In this document: positions 44,131 through 53,041 of the stretch, piece after piece
How positions within the stretch are numbered: the stretch's first letter is position 1
Layout: every line of letters starts with the position of its first letter
Origin: an uncultured Flavobacteriales bacterium
GTDB lineage: Bacteria > Bacteroidota > Bacteroidia > Flavobacteriales_E > Vicingaceae
Assembly: GCA_913056345.1 (NCBI GenBank)
Contig: CAJXMH010000012.1
Coordinates: forward strand, 19,491-83,490
Reading direction: 5' to 3'
DNA length: 64,000 nucleotides
Translations under genes and position numbers: made by a program
The notes under the pieces: generated by a model
Database searches by the model: none
What the model was told of the DNA's origin: nothing
The model's input: only the letters and a program-made list of their open reading frames with translations

Positions 44131-46463
44131 AAAAACTTAGGGTTCTCTTTTTCTTTAGTTTGTTTTTTTCTGTTCAGCTAAGCGCTCAAACCATTGACTT
44201 AAAAACTGCTGAGCAGCAGCTAGACTTGCAATTAAGTCAATACCGGAGTCAGAATCAATTGCCAGATATTACCTTGTCAGAGAAACTCAATGCAGTGGCA
44301 TTCGAACAAGCAGAGTATATTTTAGATCTTGGTAGACTGACTCACACTCAAGAAAAAGAAGAAAAGGAATCCTTAGCCGATCGATTAAGTTTTTTTGAGG
44401 CCCCTTTTGCAGATGCGGGAGAACTAATACTTGATATTAAGGTTGGCTCAAAATATGACCTAAGTCCTGATGGCACCGCAGTTGAGGTAAAAAGCGAAAC
44501 ATCGCTGATCAAAGCTGCTATTTATGCCTGGCAAGAAGATGAAGAAACAGAGCAAATTTTAGACGAACCCAATTACTACCGTTACGGCAGGTCAATTCTA
44601 GAGTATGATGAAAAGGTGATTTTGGTTGTCGTTATGGCTAGTCTACCTTATCAGAATTCAAAAGAAAAGAAGCTTCCTTTTGATCATTATGGGGTGGAGC
44701 CTTATCAAAAGGCAGTCTGCGACCGCTTCATAGAGGAGCACGGAACCCTTCCTCAATTATTTTCTGAGGCCATATCAGTAGAAGGGCAAAAGGCCTACTT
44801 TAATTATCATAGTTTAAGTTATTTTGAGTCCATTATTCAAGACGGGGGAGATGCTTTGGCAGTGGACCTTGTTGCAAGAGACCAATATGATTGCAGATCA
44901 GGTAACCGGTTGTTTCCGGGAGCATTCGTAAATGGTTTGATGCTAAAACCCGCAAAGAAAACAAAGCTTATCAATGCAAATGAAAAGATAGAGGAGAAAG
45001 AAGTTAAGGTGCATCTGGCAGATCTTCCTGAGTATTATACTCCGGCAGATTATGAACTTAATTTAATTATCATCAAAAAGGGTGTTGCCTGTGAACTTGT
45101 GCCCTACAATCAAATAGAAACTAAAAATCTCAGTAAGCTACCTAACCGTTATTTGCTGCAAGGAGACACCCTTGCAGAATCTGAAAGTTGGTTAGATACA
45201 CTTGAAGTGTTCATTCCTTATAGAGAGAATAAACTTGAGCCTAAATCCCTCGAAAACTTAAGCAAGAAAATGAAGCTGTTGGAAATGGATGTTAAGCGCA
45301 TCCGTGCAATAGAGTTGCTTCCACCAAACAAACCAAATGCTCAAGATACAGGCCTTGAAAGAAGACTACTAGGATCTCTCAAGCTATCTGGAGAAACAAT
45401 AAAATGGGAACAAGAAAAGGGGATCAATTGGCAAGCCTACTATGATTTTCAAGAAAATAGTTTCTATGAAATTGAAACCAAGGGTATGGACTCTCTAGAC
45501 TTAAGCGCTTATCTGATTGAAACGGCAAAGACTGATGCGGAGTTAAATGAGTTTTTAAATGGCATTCATCAACTGAACTTAGAGCTCGAAGCCCGAATAA
45601 CAGTTAATACCAAAATGGATAGAGGACTGTTGATCGATTTAATGAAGAGTTTGATCAAAGAGAATAAAATTGAACGCGCAGCTGCTATCCAAAGGTTTCT
45701 TATTGAGCATTCGGCAAGTAACAACTTCCAAAATGAGATTATATTGGATCCTGCCCAGAAAAAAAGAAACCTACCCATTATCAATAATCAGTTTGCTACC
45801 GCAGCAAATCAAGGAGAAAAGGTTTTTGCGGGAAACCGACTTCACCTAGCAGCACTTGAATTACATCTTGTTGACCAAGGAAACGCTATAGTAAGCTACA
45901 ATTATGCCCTTGCTGCTTTGAATTATTACGCCTCGCACCAAGACCAACTTGAAAAACTGGAAGAACTGGAGGACTTAATCGAAAGTTTGCAGGGGAAAAA
46001 AATTATACCTTCAAAAAACCTTGCTCGACTAAAAATGCAGTATCATTTAATAGCGGCTAATTACCATTATGAGAAAGAGGATTTTAATGCTAGAAAAAAA
46101 GATTTTAAAGCATTGATTAAATGGCAGCCGAAAGCAGATTTGAATTCTGAAGAGGTATTAAGCCTAGCTCAATATTTTTGTTTTCAAGACCAATTCCCAA
46201 AAGCCATTCAAGTTATAGAGCCAGTTATAGCGGTTGAACCGATTAACTCTGACCTATTGTTTTATTATCTGCAAATAGTGCGTTATGACGCTGAACAGTT
46301 TAATAAGAAGAAGTTTTCTGGTTTGCTCGAATTGGCTCAGGAGCAATTTCCAAAACAGTTTTGTGACTTTTTTAGCAAGCAAAAGCAAGGTATCCAAATT
46401 TTAGAAGATCTTGACGTAAAGGAATTGTATTGCAAAAGCTGTGACACTTCCTCTTCTAATTGA
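44127..46463 (+). CDS. Secreted protein with N-terminal CAP-like domain and helical repeats
   Basis: A 778-residue protein with a signal peptide (MKKLRVLFFFSLFFSVQLSA). Residues ~25-170 resemble the bacterial CAP/SCP-like fold (ITLSEKLNAVAFEQAEYIL; GRLTHTQ), but the usual catalytic-like histidines are not clearly placed. A middle beta region and a C-terminal half of helical, TPR-like repeats (RLHLAALELHLV; AIVSYNYALAALNYYA; EVLSLAQYFCFQDQFPKAI) follow. Its start overlaps the second OmpA gene by 4 nt, so the three proteins are made together and may form an envelope assembly. Confidence 0.75.
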   Translation: MKKLRVLFFFSLFFSVQLSAQTIDLKTAEQQLDLQLSQYRSQNQLPDITLSEKLNAVAFEQAEYILDLGRLTHTQEKEEKESLADRLSFFEAPFADAGELILDIKVGSKYDLSPDGTAVEVKSETSLIKAAIYAWQEDEETEQILDEPNYYRYGRSILEYDEKVILVVVMASLPYQNSKEKKLPFDHYGVEPYQKAVCDRFIEEHGTLPQLFSEAISVEGQKAYFNYHSLSYFESIIQDGGDALAVDLVARDQYDCRSGNRLFPGAFVNGLMLKPAKKTKLINANEKIEEKEVKVHLADLPEYYTPADYELNLIIIKKGVACELVPYNQIETKNLSKLPNRYLLQGDTLAESESWLDTLEVFIPYRENKLEPKSLENLSKKMKLLEMDVKRIRAIELLPPNKPNAQDTGLERRLLGSLKLSGETIKWEQEKGINWQAYYDFQENSFYEIETKGMDSLDLSAYLIETAKTDAELNEFLNGIHQLNLELEARITVNTKMDRGLLIDLMKSLIKENKIERAAAIQRFLIEHSASNNFQNEIILDPAQKKRNLPIINNQFATAANQGEKVFAGNRLHLAALELHLVDQGNAIVSYNYALAALNYYASHQDQLEKLEELEDLIESLQGKKIIPSKNLARLKMQYHLIAANYHYEKEDFNARKKDFKALIKWQPKADLNSEEVLSLAQYFCFQDQFPKAIQVIEPVIAVEPINSDLLFYYLQIVRYDAEQFNKKKFSGLLELAQEQFPKQFCDFFSKQKQGIQILEDLDVKELYCKSCDTSSSN

Positions 46464-46466
46464 CTT

Positions 46467-46476
46467 TAAATTTAAC
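46467..46476 (+). promoter_or_regulatory. Candidate -7 box directly before the MFS gene
   Basis: TAAATTTAAC, one mismatch from TAnnTTTG, ends 2 nt before the ATG at 46479. The core TAAATTTA ends 4 nt before it, pointing to a leaderless message. The same 10-mer precedes upp and tpx. Confidence 0.35.
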
Positions 46477-46478
46477 GC

Positions 46479-47783
46479 ATGCTTAAAAAAGGAAATCAAT
46501 CTGTCATTAATGCATGGGCATTTTACGATTGGGCCAATTCGGTTTACCCCTTAGTAATAACCACTGCTATCTTTCCTATGTATTATGAAGCAGTGACTAC
46601 TACTTCATTACCCTCAGGTGAAACCACTGATTTAGTAACATTTTTTGGTGGTACATTTAGAAATACTGAATTATATTCCTATGTTGCTTCATTATCCTTT
46701 TTGGTTGTTTCTATAATTTCACCTATTCTATCGGGAATTGCGGATTACGCTGACCGGAAAAAAAGCTTTTTGCAGTTTTTTTGCTATTTAGGTGCTTTGT
46801 CCTGTGCTACTCTCTTTTTCTTCGACCCCAATCGATTAGAGCTCAGTATGGTGCCTGTTTTTACTGCATCTATCGGTTTTTGGGGCAGTTTAGTCTTTTA
46901 CAACGCCTATTTACCTGAAATCGCTCCACCTGCTAGACACGATGCTATTTCGGCCAAAGGCTATGCATTAGGATACATTGGGAGTTCTCTATTACTGATT
47001 GCTAATCTTGTTATGATCATGGTCTTTGATATAGAGGCCCGCTATGCCTTTTTAACCGTTGCCATTTGGTGGATTGGATTCAGTCAAGTAACCTATAGCA
47101 AGCTTCCTAATGCAGTTTATAAAGAAAAGCCCAAAGCGAATAAGCTTTTGAAAGGGTGGAAAGAATTACAAAAAGTATGGAAACAGGCTAAAGAGCTTAA
47201 ACCATTGAAAAGGTACTTGTATGCTTTTTTTGTCTACAGCATGGGTGTGCAAACTGTTATGCTTATGGCTACGCTTTTTGCAGCCAAGGAAATAGATTGG
47301 GGAGCTGACGGTGCTGCCAAAACAGGTTTGATCGTTTCTGTATTGATCATCCAATTCATAGCCATTGGAGGAGCTTATTTGTTTTCATACCTATCTTCAA
47401 AGTGGGGTAATATAAAAGCTCTGATCTTGGCGAATAGCATTTGGATCTGTATTTGCGTGGCTGCGTATTTCATTCAGCAGCCGTATGAGTTTTATATAAT
47501 TGCGGGAATTGTTGGTTTGGTAATGGGAGGTATTCAATCTCTTTCACGTTCTACATACTCTAAGTTGTTGCCTTCTAGCACTAAAGACCATGCTTCTTTT
47601 TTTAGTTTTTATGATGTTTTAGAAAAAATGGGAATCGTGATCGGGACTTTTTCTTATGGCTTTATTGAAGGGATAACCGGAAGTATGAGAAATTCCATTT
47701 TTGCCCTAATTGCTTTTTTTATAATTGGACTGATCTTGATAATTCGAGTACCGAACAAAAAAGTAATTCGGGCTGTCTCTTAG
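46479..47783 (+). CDS. MFS transporter, UMF1 family
   Basis: A 434-residue transporter with about 12 helices in two halves and a central loop of roughly 30 residues (KLPNAVYKEKPKANKLLKGW). The start AWAFYDWANSVYPLVITTAIFP and the segments SPILSGIADYADRKK and GGIQSLSRSTYSKLLP are typical of the Atg22-like UMF1 family, whose members are thought to export amino acids or small metabolites. It begins 15 nt after the CAP-like gene. Confidence 0.88.
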   Translation: MLKKGNQSVINAWAFYDWANSVYPLVITTAIFPMYYEAVTTTSLPSGETTDLVTFFGGTFRNTELYSYVASLSFLVVSIISPILSGIADYADRKKSFLQFFCYLGALSCATLFFFDPNRLELSMVPVFTASIGFWGSLVFYNAYLPEIAPPARHDAISAKGYALGYIGSSLLLIANLVMIMVFDIEARYAFLTVAIWWIGFSQVTYSKLPNAVYKEKPKANKLLKGWKELQKVWKQAKELKPLKRYLYAFFVYSMGVQTVMLMATLFAAKEIDWGADGAAKTGLIVSVLIIQFIAIGGAYLFSYLSSKWGNIKALILANSIWICICVAAYFIQQPYEFYIIAGIVGLVMGGIQSLSRSTYSKLLPSSTKDHASFFSFYDVLEKMGIVIGTFSYGFIEGITGSMRNSIFALIAFFIIGLILIIRVPNKKVIRAVS

Positions 47784-47791
47784 TTTCATCT

Positions 47792-47800
47792 TATTTTTGC
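47792..47800 (+). promoter_or_regulatory. Predicted -7 box of lhgO
   Basis: TATTTTTGC is an exact match, 17 nt before the GTG start at 47818. There is no clear -33 TTG. Confidence 0.5.
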
Positions 47801-47817
47801 ATTCTAAAAAGTAGAAA

Positions 47818-49044
47818 GTGGCAGATAAAACAGTTTTTGATATAACCATAATTGGTGGAGGAATCGTTGGAGCGGCTAGTATGTATCAGCTCCAAAAAAA
47901 ATACCCTAAGCTAAATTTGTTGCTCATTGAAAAAGAAGAGCATTTAGCGGCACACCAAACAGGGAATAATTCTGGCGTTATTCATTCGGGTTTGTATTAT
48001 AAGCCAGGGTCTAAAAAAGCCATTAATTGCGTTAAGGGAAGAAAAGCCTTAGTGAAGTTTTCACAGGAATATGGGGTTGATCATGAGGTGTGTGGCAAGG
48101 TGGTAGTGGCAACAGATGAGTCTGAGTTACCCCATTTGGAAAAGATATTTAAAACCGGACTAGAGAATGAGATAGAAGGAATCGAGAAAATTACCGGTGA
48201 TCAAGTAAGAGAAATTGAACCTGAGTGTGCCAGCATCGCGGGGATACGCGTGCCCGTAACCGGTATTATAGACTATCGAGGCGCTACAGAGAAGATGGCT
48301 GAATTAACATTGGCAATCAATCCTAAGAGTCAAATAAAGCTTGCTGAAGAAGTGTTAGGGGTTGACCAGAGTAGCGAGATTGGACTCGTTAAAACCAATA
48401 AAGCAAGTTACCAGAGTAAACACTTCGTTTTTTGCGGTGGATTGCAATCAGATCGTTTGGCTAAGAAAGATGGTGTAGAAACAGAAACCCAAATCGTTGG
48501 TTTTAGAGGAGACTATTATGAATTAGAAGACCATGCTTTACACAAGGTTAAACACTTGATCTATCCTACGCCTAATCCTGCTTTTCCCTTTTTAGGGGTG
48601 CATTTTACACGCATGGTAGATGGAAATGTAGAATGTGGCCCAAACGCAGTTTTTACATTTAAAAGAGAAGGCTACGGCAAAACTGACTTTGATCTTAAAG
48701 ATACCACCGATGCTTTGACCTTTAGTGGGACTTGGAAACTTTTTGCCAAGCATTGGAGATTTGGTTTAGATGAGTATAAAAGAGCCTTTAGCAAACGCTT
48801 GTTCTTAAATCGTTTGAATCGTCTTATCCCTTCTTTAACCATGGAGGATATCAGACCCGGACGCTCAGGAGTTAGAGCCATGGCATTGGGGCCAGATGGT
48901 GAGATGATTGAGGATTTCGAAATTGAATACAGCGGCAATAGTATTCACGTGCTAAATGCACCGTCACCTGCTGCTACCGCTTGTTTGGCAATAGGAGAAG
49001 ACATAACAGAAATAGCAGAAAAGCGATTTAATCTGAAAGCTTAA
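47818..49044 (+). CDS. lhgO: L-2-hydroxyglutarate oxidase
   Basis: A FAD-dependent oxidase of the DAO family that returns the side product L-2-hydroxyglutarate to 2-oxoglutarate. It has 408 residues with the dinucleotide motif ITIIGGGIVGAASM, then EKEEHLAAHQTGNNSGVIHSGLYY and near the C-terminus RPGRSGVRAMALGPDGEMI with ENAPSPAATACL-type NAPSPAATACLAIG. The start is GTG; no ATG fits the conserved N-terminus. The stop is 1 nt from that of the convergent unknown gene. Confidence 0.93.
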   Translation: MADKTVFDITIIGGGIVGAASMYQLQKKYPKLNLLLIEKEEHLAAHQTGNNSGVIHSGLYYKPGSKKAINCVKGRKALVKFSQEYGVDHEVCGKVVVATDESELPHLEKIFKTGLENEIEGIEKITGDQVREIEPECASIAGIRVPVTGIIDYRGATEKMAELTLAINPKSQIKLAEEVLGVDQSSEIGLVKTNKASYQSKHFVFCGGLQSDRLAKKDGVETETQIVGFRGDYYELEDHALHKVKHLIYPTPNPAFPFLGVHFTRMVDGNVECGPNAVFTFKREGYGKTDFDLKDTTDALTFSGTWKLFAKHWRFGLDEYKRAFSKRLFLNRLNRLIPSLTMEDIRPGRSGVRAMALGPDGEMIEDFEIEYSGNSIHVLNAPSPAATACLAIGEDITEIAEKRFNLKA

Positions 49045-49045
49045 T

Positions 49046-49591
49046 TTATTCTACTAATTGGAAATCTTGAGAGGTACCTTTCCAATCAAACATAAAAACC
49101 GCCATTGCTTCATCAAGGCGTTTTAAAAAGAGCGGATTAGGAGCATTCATTTTTCTAAAGTAATCTTCTTGATATTTACCAAGCTCATACTTAAAGAAAA
49201 CAGCCTTCGACATAGCATAAAGATTATTATTGCTAGGATGATTAACCCGGCCCAAATAGCTTTGATAGTCTCTTAAGATACCTTCTAACTTATCAAATTC
49301 TACATCAAAGACAGCTGATAATTTAGTTAAGATCAGGTTAATCATGCGGTTATCTTGGTGAGCGCTTAAATGGCGAGGGATTTCTTTTAGGTTAGCTGCA
49401 ATCACGATCAGTAAAAATTTGCTGTCGTTATTGCTATCCAATTCAGGACTTTCGATAAACTCTGGTGACTCATTGATCAAGCCAGCAATATCCGAGAAAC
49501 CATCTTCTACTCCTTTCAAAGTGGCATTAACAAATATGTTTGCCAGCTTATCTTCTTTGAGTTTTTTCTTGCCGAAGATTTTTGTAAACAT
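49046..49591 (-). CDS. Uncharacterised soluble protein
   Basis: A 181-residue protein with a basic start (MFTKIFGKKKLKEDK) and a mostly helical, mildly acidic body. No signal peptide, membrane segment or family motif is recognised. It is preceded by an exact -7 box and ends convergently with lhgO. Codon usage and base composition look like those of neighbours, so it is likely a native gene of unknown function. Confidence 0.65.
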   Translation of the reverse strand: MFTKIFGKKKLKEDKLANIFVNATLKGVEDGFSDIAGLINESPEFIESPELDSNNDSKFLLIVIAANLKEIPRHLSAHQDNRMINLILTKLSAVFDVEFDKLEGILRDYQSYLGRVNHPSNNNLYAMSKAVFFKYELGKYQEDYFRKMNAPNPLFLKRLDEAMAVFMFDWKGTSQDFQLVE

Positions 49592-49890
49592 ATTTAAAGG
49601 GCTTTTTTGAGGTTGATGTCTTCAAAATTAGAGCATTGTAAAGCCTGCCTTAAGTGAATGTAAAAATCCTTATCAACAAAGTTATTAACTATTTTGAGAT
49701 TTTGTTAATAACCTCAATTTGCACAGCTGTTAAAGGTATCCTTGTCTTAAGATCCTTTTTTCAAGGAGTTTGACGCACACATATAGCCAAATGGTCAGAC
49801 TAAGTTTATCACCTTTTTGATTTCTAACAGCTTATTGACAAGTAATTAACAGATGGAGTTTAATTGATTTTGTTTTACCTTTTCAAAAGA
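49592..49890. other. 299-nt spacer between the corA operon end and the 181-residue gene
   Basis: No credible gene is visible. It is AT-rich and holds the -7 box of the minus-strand gene at 49623-49630. The rest is featureless; I see no strong hairpin after corA. Confidence 0.6.
49623..49630 (-). promoter_or_regulatory. Predicted -7 box of the 181-residue protein gene
   Basis: On the minus strand the sequence reads TAATTTTG, an exact match, 31 nt before the start at 49591. No good -33 TTG. Confidence 0.4.
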
Positions 49891-51006
49891 TTACAACCAT
49901 TTCTTTCGCTTGAAATAAAGCAACATTAATAGAGCAATAAGCACCATAAGTAATAAGGCTAATGGATAAGCCCATGGGTGACCTAACTCAGGCATGTGTT
50001 CAAAGTTCATACCGTAGATGCCTGCAATGAAGGTAAGTGGAATAAAGATAGTTGACATTATGGTGAGAACTTTCATGATCTCGTTCATTCGATTACTAGC
50101 TGTATTCATATACAAGTCCATGATTCCACTTAAAAGCTCTCGGTAGGTTTCCATGCTTTCAATTACCTGTATAGTGTGGTCGTATACATCAGTAAAAAAG
50201 CGCTCAGTTTCATGGTTGAGCAGCTTTGTCTCACTTTTCAAAATGCTGTTGATCGACTCTCTCAAAGGATAAATGGATCGTCGCAAATAGATCAATTCTT
50301 TCCTAACCGTTTGCAACTTATGAAGGGTTCCGGTATTAGGGCGTTCCATCACTTCGTCTTCCAGTAGTTCTATTTTCTCCGCAAGTCCGTCAAGAATAAT
50401 AAAGTAATGATCTATAATGGTGTCGATAAACCGATAGAATAAATAGTCAGCTTTTTTCTCTCTTATTTTACCAAAGGATTTTTTAAGACGGTCTCTGATC
50501 AGGTCAAAATTGTCAATAGCGTTCTCTTGAAAACAAATGATAAAATCTTGACCAAGCACAAAGCTAATGTGTTCAAAATCTGTTTCATCTGCAGATTTTT
50601 TATGGAATACTTTAATGGTAAAAAAGAGGTAATCTCCAAAGTCTTCCGTCTTTGGCCTCTGGTCAACGTGCACCACATCTTCAAGCAACAAGGGATGCAG
50701 CTTAAAGTGCTGACCCACTTTCTCAATAAGTGCCACATTATGCAAGCCGCTAACATTGATCCAATTGACGCGCCCCTCATGGTAGTTGCCTTTTATTGTT
50801 TCAAAATCTTGGTCGGCCGCTACGGCTATTTCATCTTGATCGTAGCTATATAGTTCTACATGAACCTTCTCCTCGGTCTTTTTTCCAGTATAGATCAATG
50901 TCCCAGGTGCTTGACCAACAGTCTCATTAGCTTTCCCTTTTTCAGAGAATCGCCTGAAGCTAATTTTAGGTATAGGAGGTACTGGTACTTTAATCCTTTT
51001 TTTCAT
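49891..51006 (-). CDS. corA: Magnesium/cobalt transporter CorA
   Basis: A 371-residue pentameric channel for Mg2+/Co2+. It has a long cytoplasmic N-terminal domain with WINVSGLHNVALIEKVGQHF and LLLEDVVHVDQRPK, a stalk helix, and two C-terminal membrane helices. The selectivity motif G332-M-N is in IYGMNFEHMPEL, followed by a basic tail KRKKW. It overlaps the preceding MscS gene by 17 nt as the last gene of a four-gene operon. Confidence 0.94.
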   Translation of the reverse strand: MKKRIKVPVPPIPKISFRRFSEKGKANETVGQAPGTLIYTGKKTEEKVHVELYSYDQDEIAVAADQDFETIKGNYHEGRVNWINVSGLHNVALIEKVGQHFKLHPLLLEDVVHVDQRPKTEDFGDYLFFTIKVFHKKSADETDFEHISFVLGQDFIICFQENAIDNFDLIRDRLKKSFGKIREKKADYLFYRFIDTIIDHYFIILDGLAEKIELLEDEVMERPNTGTLHKLQTVRKELIYLRRSIYPLRESINSILKSETKLLNHETERFFTDVYDHTIQVIESMETYRELLSGIMDLYMNTASNRMNEIMKVLTIMSTIFIPLTFIAGIYGMNFEHMPELGHPWAYPLALLLMVLIALLMLLYFKRKKWL

Positions 51007-51898
51007 TCTTGTACACTATGGTGCGATAAGGGAAGGGTATTTCAATCCCTTCTTGGTCAAACTTTTCTTTAATGCTCTTGAAAAGTTCTGTTTTCATAAT
51101 AAAGCCTGAAATCGGGTCTTCTGCCCAAGTATAGGCTCTCAGATTAACAGAAGAGTCGCCAAATCCAATCAGTCGAATAACAACCTTAGGCTCTCCTTTT
51201 TGAATCTGTTCCTGACTTCTATTGTCAATGAGATTTGGGTGTTTCTCTGCTTCTTCGGCCATGATCTTCATCGCATGGTCAATGTCACTATCATAGCTGA
51301 TGCCCATTTCTAAAAAAGTGCAGGTTTTTTCTTCACTGATTGAGGCATTTAGTAAGGTGTCAGAGTTAATGCTTGAATTGGGAATAATGTAGCGTTCATT
51401 TTGGAAACTTTTTATTATCGTATGCCTTAGCGTAATATCTTCTACAATACCCCAATTGTTTGAAGCCACTTTTAAAACATCTCCAACCCTAAAAGGCTTA
51501 AAGATTACAATAAAAATACCGCCAACAATATTGGCAAAAGCCGCCTGAGAGGCAAATCCTATTATAGCCGCAAAAATTCCTGCACCGGCAAAAAGGGTTA
51601 GTCCAAGCTGTTTTAAAGCTGGAATAGTGTAAAAGATGAGGGTAATTCCGAGTAAAAAGAAGAAAAAACTAACCCCATTCCGCAGAAACAAGTAATTGGT
51701 TTGATTTCCTGTTCCTAGGTGGTTTGACTTTTCAAATTGTGCTTTTATAACTCCCCTAACTAAACGCGCTGCAACAATCATAGTGATGATGATGATCAAG
51801 GCATAGATTAGGTAGCGCGAAGGGCCGAAAAAGGCTTTGGTGCTTTCAAGCCACAGTGCAAGCTCTTTGCCTGAAATTGCTAGAGTGACTAGACTCAT
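50990..51898 (-). CDS. Small mechanosensitive channel (MscS family), 302 residues
   Basis: An MscS-type channel with three membrane helices (residues ~25-110) and the pore-lining helix with IIGFASQAAFANIVGGIFIVIF. The MscS beta domain follows with RVGDVLKVASNNWGIVEDITLR and IIPNSSI. It opens under membrane tension and relieves osmotic shock. It starts within the stop of the 380-residue paralogue (TAATG) and overlaps corA. Confidence 0.92.
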   Translation of the reverse strand: MSLVTLAISGKELALWLESTKAFFGPSRYLIYALIIIITMIVAARLVRGVIKAQFEKSNHLGTGNQTNYLFLRNGVSFFFFLLGITLIFYTIPALKQLGLTLFAGAGIFAAIIGFASQAAFANIVGGIFIVIFKPFRVGDVLKVASNNWGIVEDITLRHTIIKSFQNERYIIPNSSINSDTLLNASISEEKTCTFLEMGISYDSDIDHAMKIMAEEAEKHPNLIDNRSQEQIQKGEPKVVIRLIGFGDSSVNLRAYTWAEDPISGFIMKTELFKSIKEKFDQEGIEIPFPYRTIVYKNEKKD

Positions 51899-53040
51899 TA
51901 GTTGATGTCTTTTTTCTGGATTAGGCCTTCAGCAATGAACTCTTTTAAAACAATTTCGGTCATGTCGCTTTGAAAGGCAAATTCATATCGAATGTCTGAA
52001 ACGTAAGCTTTTAGTCTCATTTTGATCAAGGACCTTCTTTCTTTTATTTCATTGATAAAGATCACCGCAATTGGTTTATTGAGGTAGATATACTGTGATA
52101 CCTGAGCAGCTTCAATTGCCAGTTGTCTTGCTCGATTAGTATCTATATCAAGTGGTAGGTATATCTCAGCAACTACCTGGCAATTTGGCTCACCTGCATT
52201 TGCATTGGAAACTGCTGAATTGACCACTTCTGCATTTGGGATAGAAACTAAAGAATCATCTTTGGTGACTATTCTAGTAGACCGGAGACCAATTTCCTTT
52301 ACTTCACCATAATGCTCGCCCACTTGAATTTTGTCACCCACCGTAAAAGGACGATCAAAAAGGATCATGATTCCACCAAAAATATTTTTAAGAACATCTT
52401 GAGCTGCAAAGCCTACTGCTATTCCAATAGAAGCTGTTACTGCAAAAACCGTTTCGATGGAGGGCTTAAAAATGCCTTGAATTACAATAAATGAAACGAT
52501 TAACCAAGCAAAAATTCTAAAGACAGGAGCAATACTCTTTAAACTCATTCTATGCTTGACCGAACGCTCGGCAAAACGCTCCAGAATGATTACAATTAGT
52601 TTAATGATAAAATGAGCAACTACAAGTACTACAATCGCCCAAATGATTTTGCTCCATGATAGCAACTTCCTTAGCTGATCTTCTTCAATATTCTCTTTTG
52701 GTGTATTTTCCGGTTGTTTTTCTTCTTTTTCCGCGTGCTTTACTGTTTCCTTTTGTGAAGGCTTCAAACTGCTTTCATCATGGTCTTTTGCCGTATCCTC
52801 TTCTGCTGCAGTAAGCTGAGCCCTCTTCCTAGGTTTTGGTGAAAGTGTTTCTCCTGTAATCGGGCGTGTAATGGGTCTAACTTTTTCAATGAGCTCTTTA
52901 CTTGCTTCTGTGGTGTCAACTTGAACACTGTCTTGTGTGACGATATTGCTATCCGTTGGCTGCACTGCTGTATCCTGTGCATGCAAAAGCGATAAGCAAA
53001 GCCACATAAACGAAAAAAGAATTGTAAAGCGCTTTTTCAT
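51898..53040 (-). CDS. Mechanosensitive channel (MscS family) with periplasmic N-terminal extension
   Basis: A 380-residue MscS protein with a signal peptide (MKKRFTILFSFMWLCLSLLHA). A ~110-residue low-complexity extension rich in Thr, Asp, Glu and Lys follows, then the membrane helices and the pore/beta core (VGFAAQDVLKNIFGGIMIL; VGDKIQVGEHYGEVKEIGLR; SIPNAEVVNSAVSN). The extension probably sits in the periplasm. The gene is 1 nt downstream of the 1006-residue protein gene and overlaps the next channel by 1 nt. Confidence 0.92.
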   Translation of the reverse strand: MKKRFTILFSFMWLCLSLLHAQDTAVQPTDSNIVTQDSVQVDTTEASKELIEKVRPITRPITGETLSPKPRKRAQLTAAEEDTAKDHDESSLKPSQKETVKHAEKEEKQPENTPKENIEEDQLRKLLSWSKIIWAIVVLVVAHFIIKLIVIILERFAERSVKHRMSLKSIAPVFRIFAWLIVSFIVIQGIFKPSIETVFAVTASIGIAVGFAAQDVLKNIFGGIMILFDRPFTVGDKIQVGEHYGEVKEIGLRSTRIVTKDDSLVSIPNAEVVNSAVSNANAGEPNCQVVAEIYLPLDIDTNRARQLAIEAAQVSQYIYLNKPIAVIFINEIKERRSLIKMRLKAYVSDIRYEFAFQSDMTEIVLKEFIAEGLIQKKDIN

Positions 53041-53041
53041 T

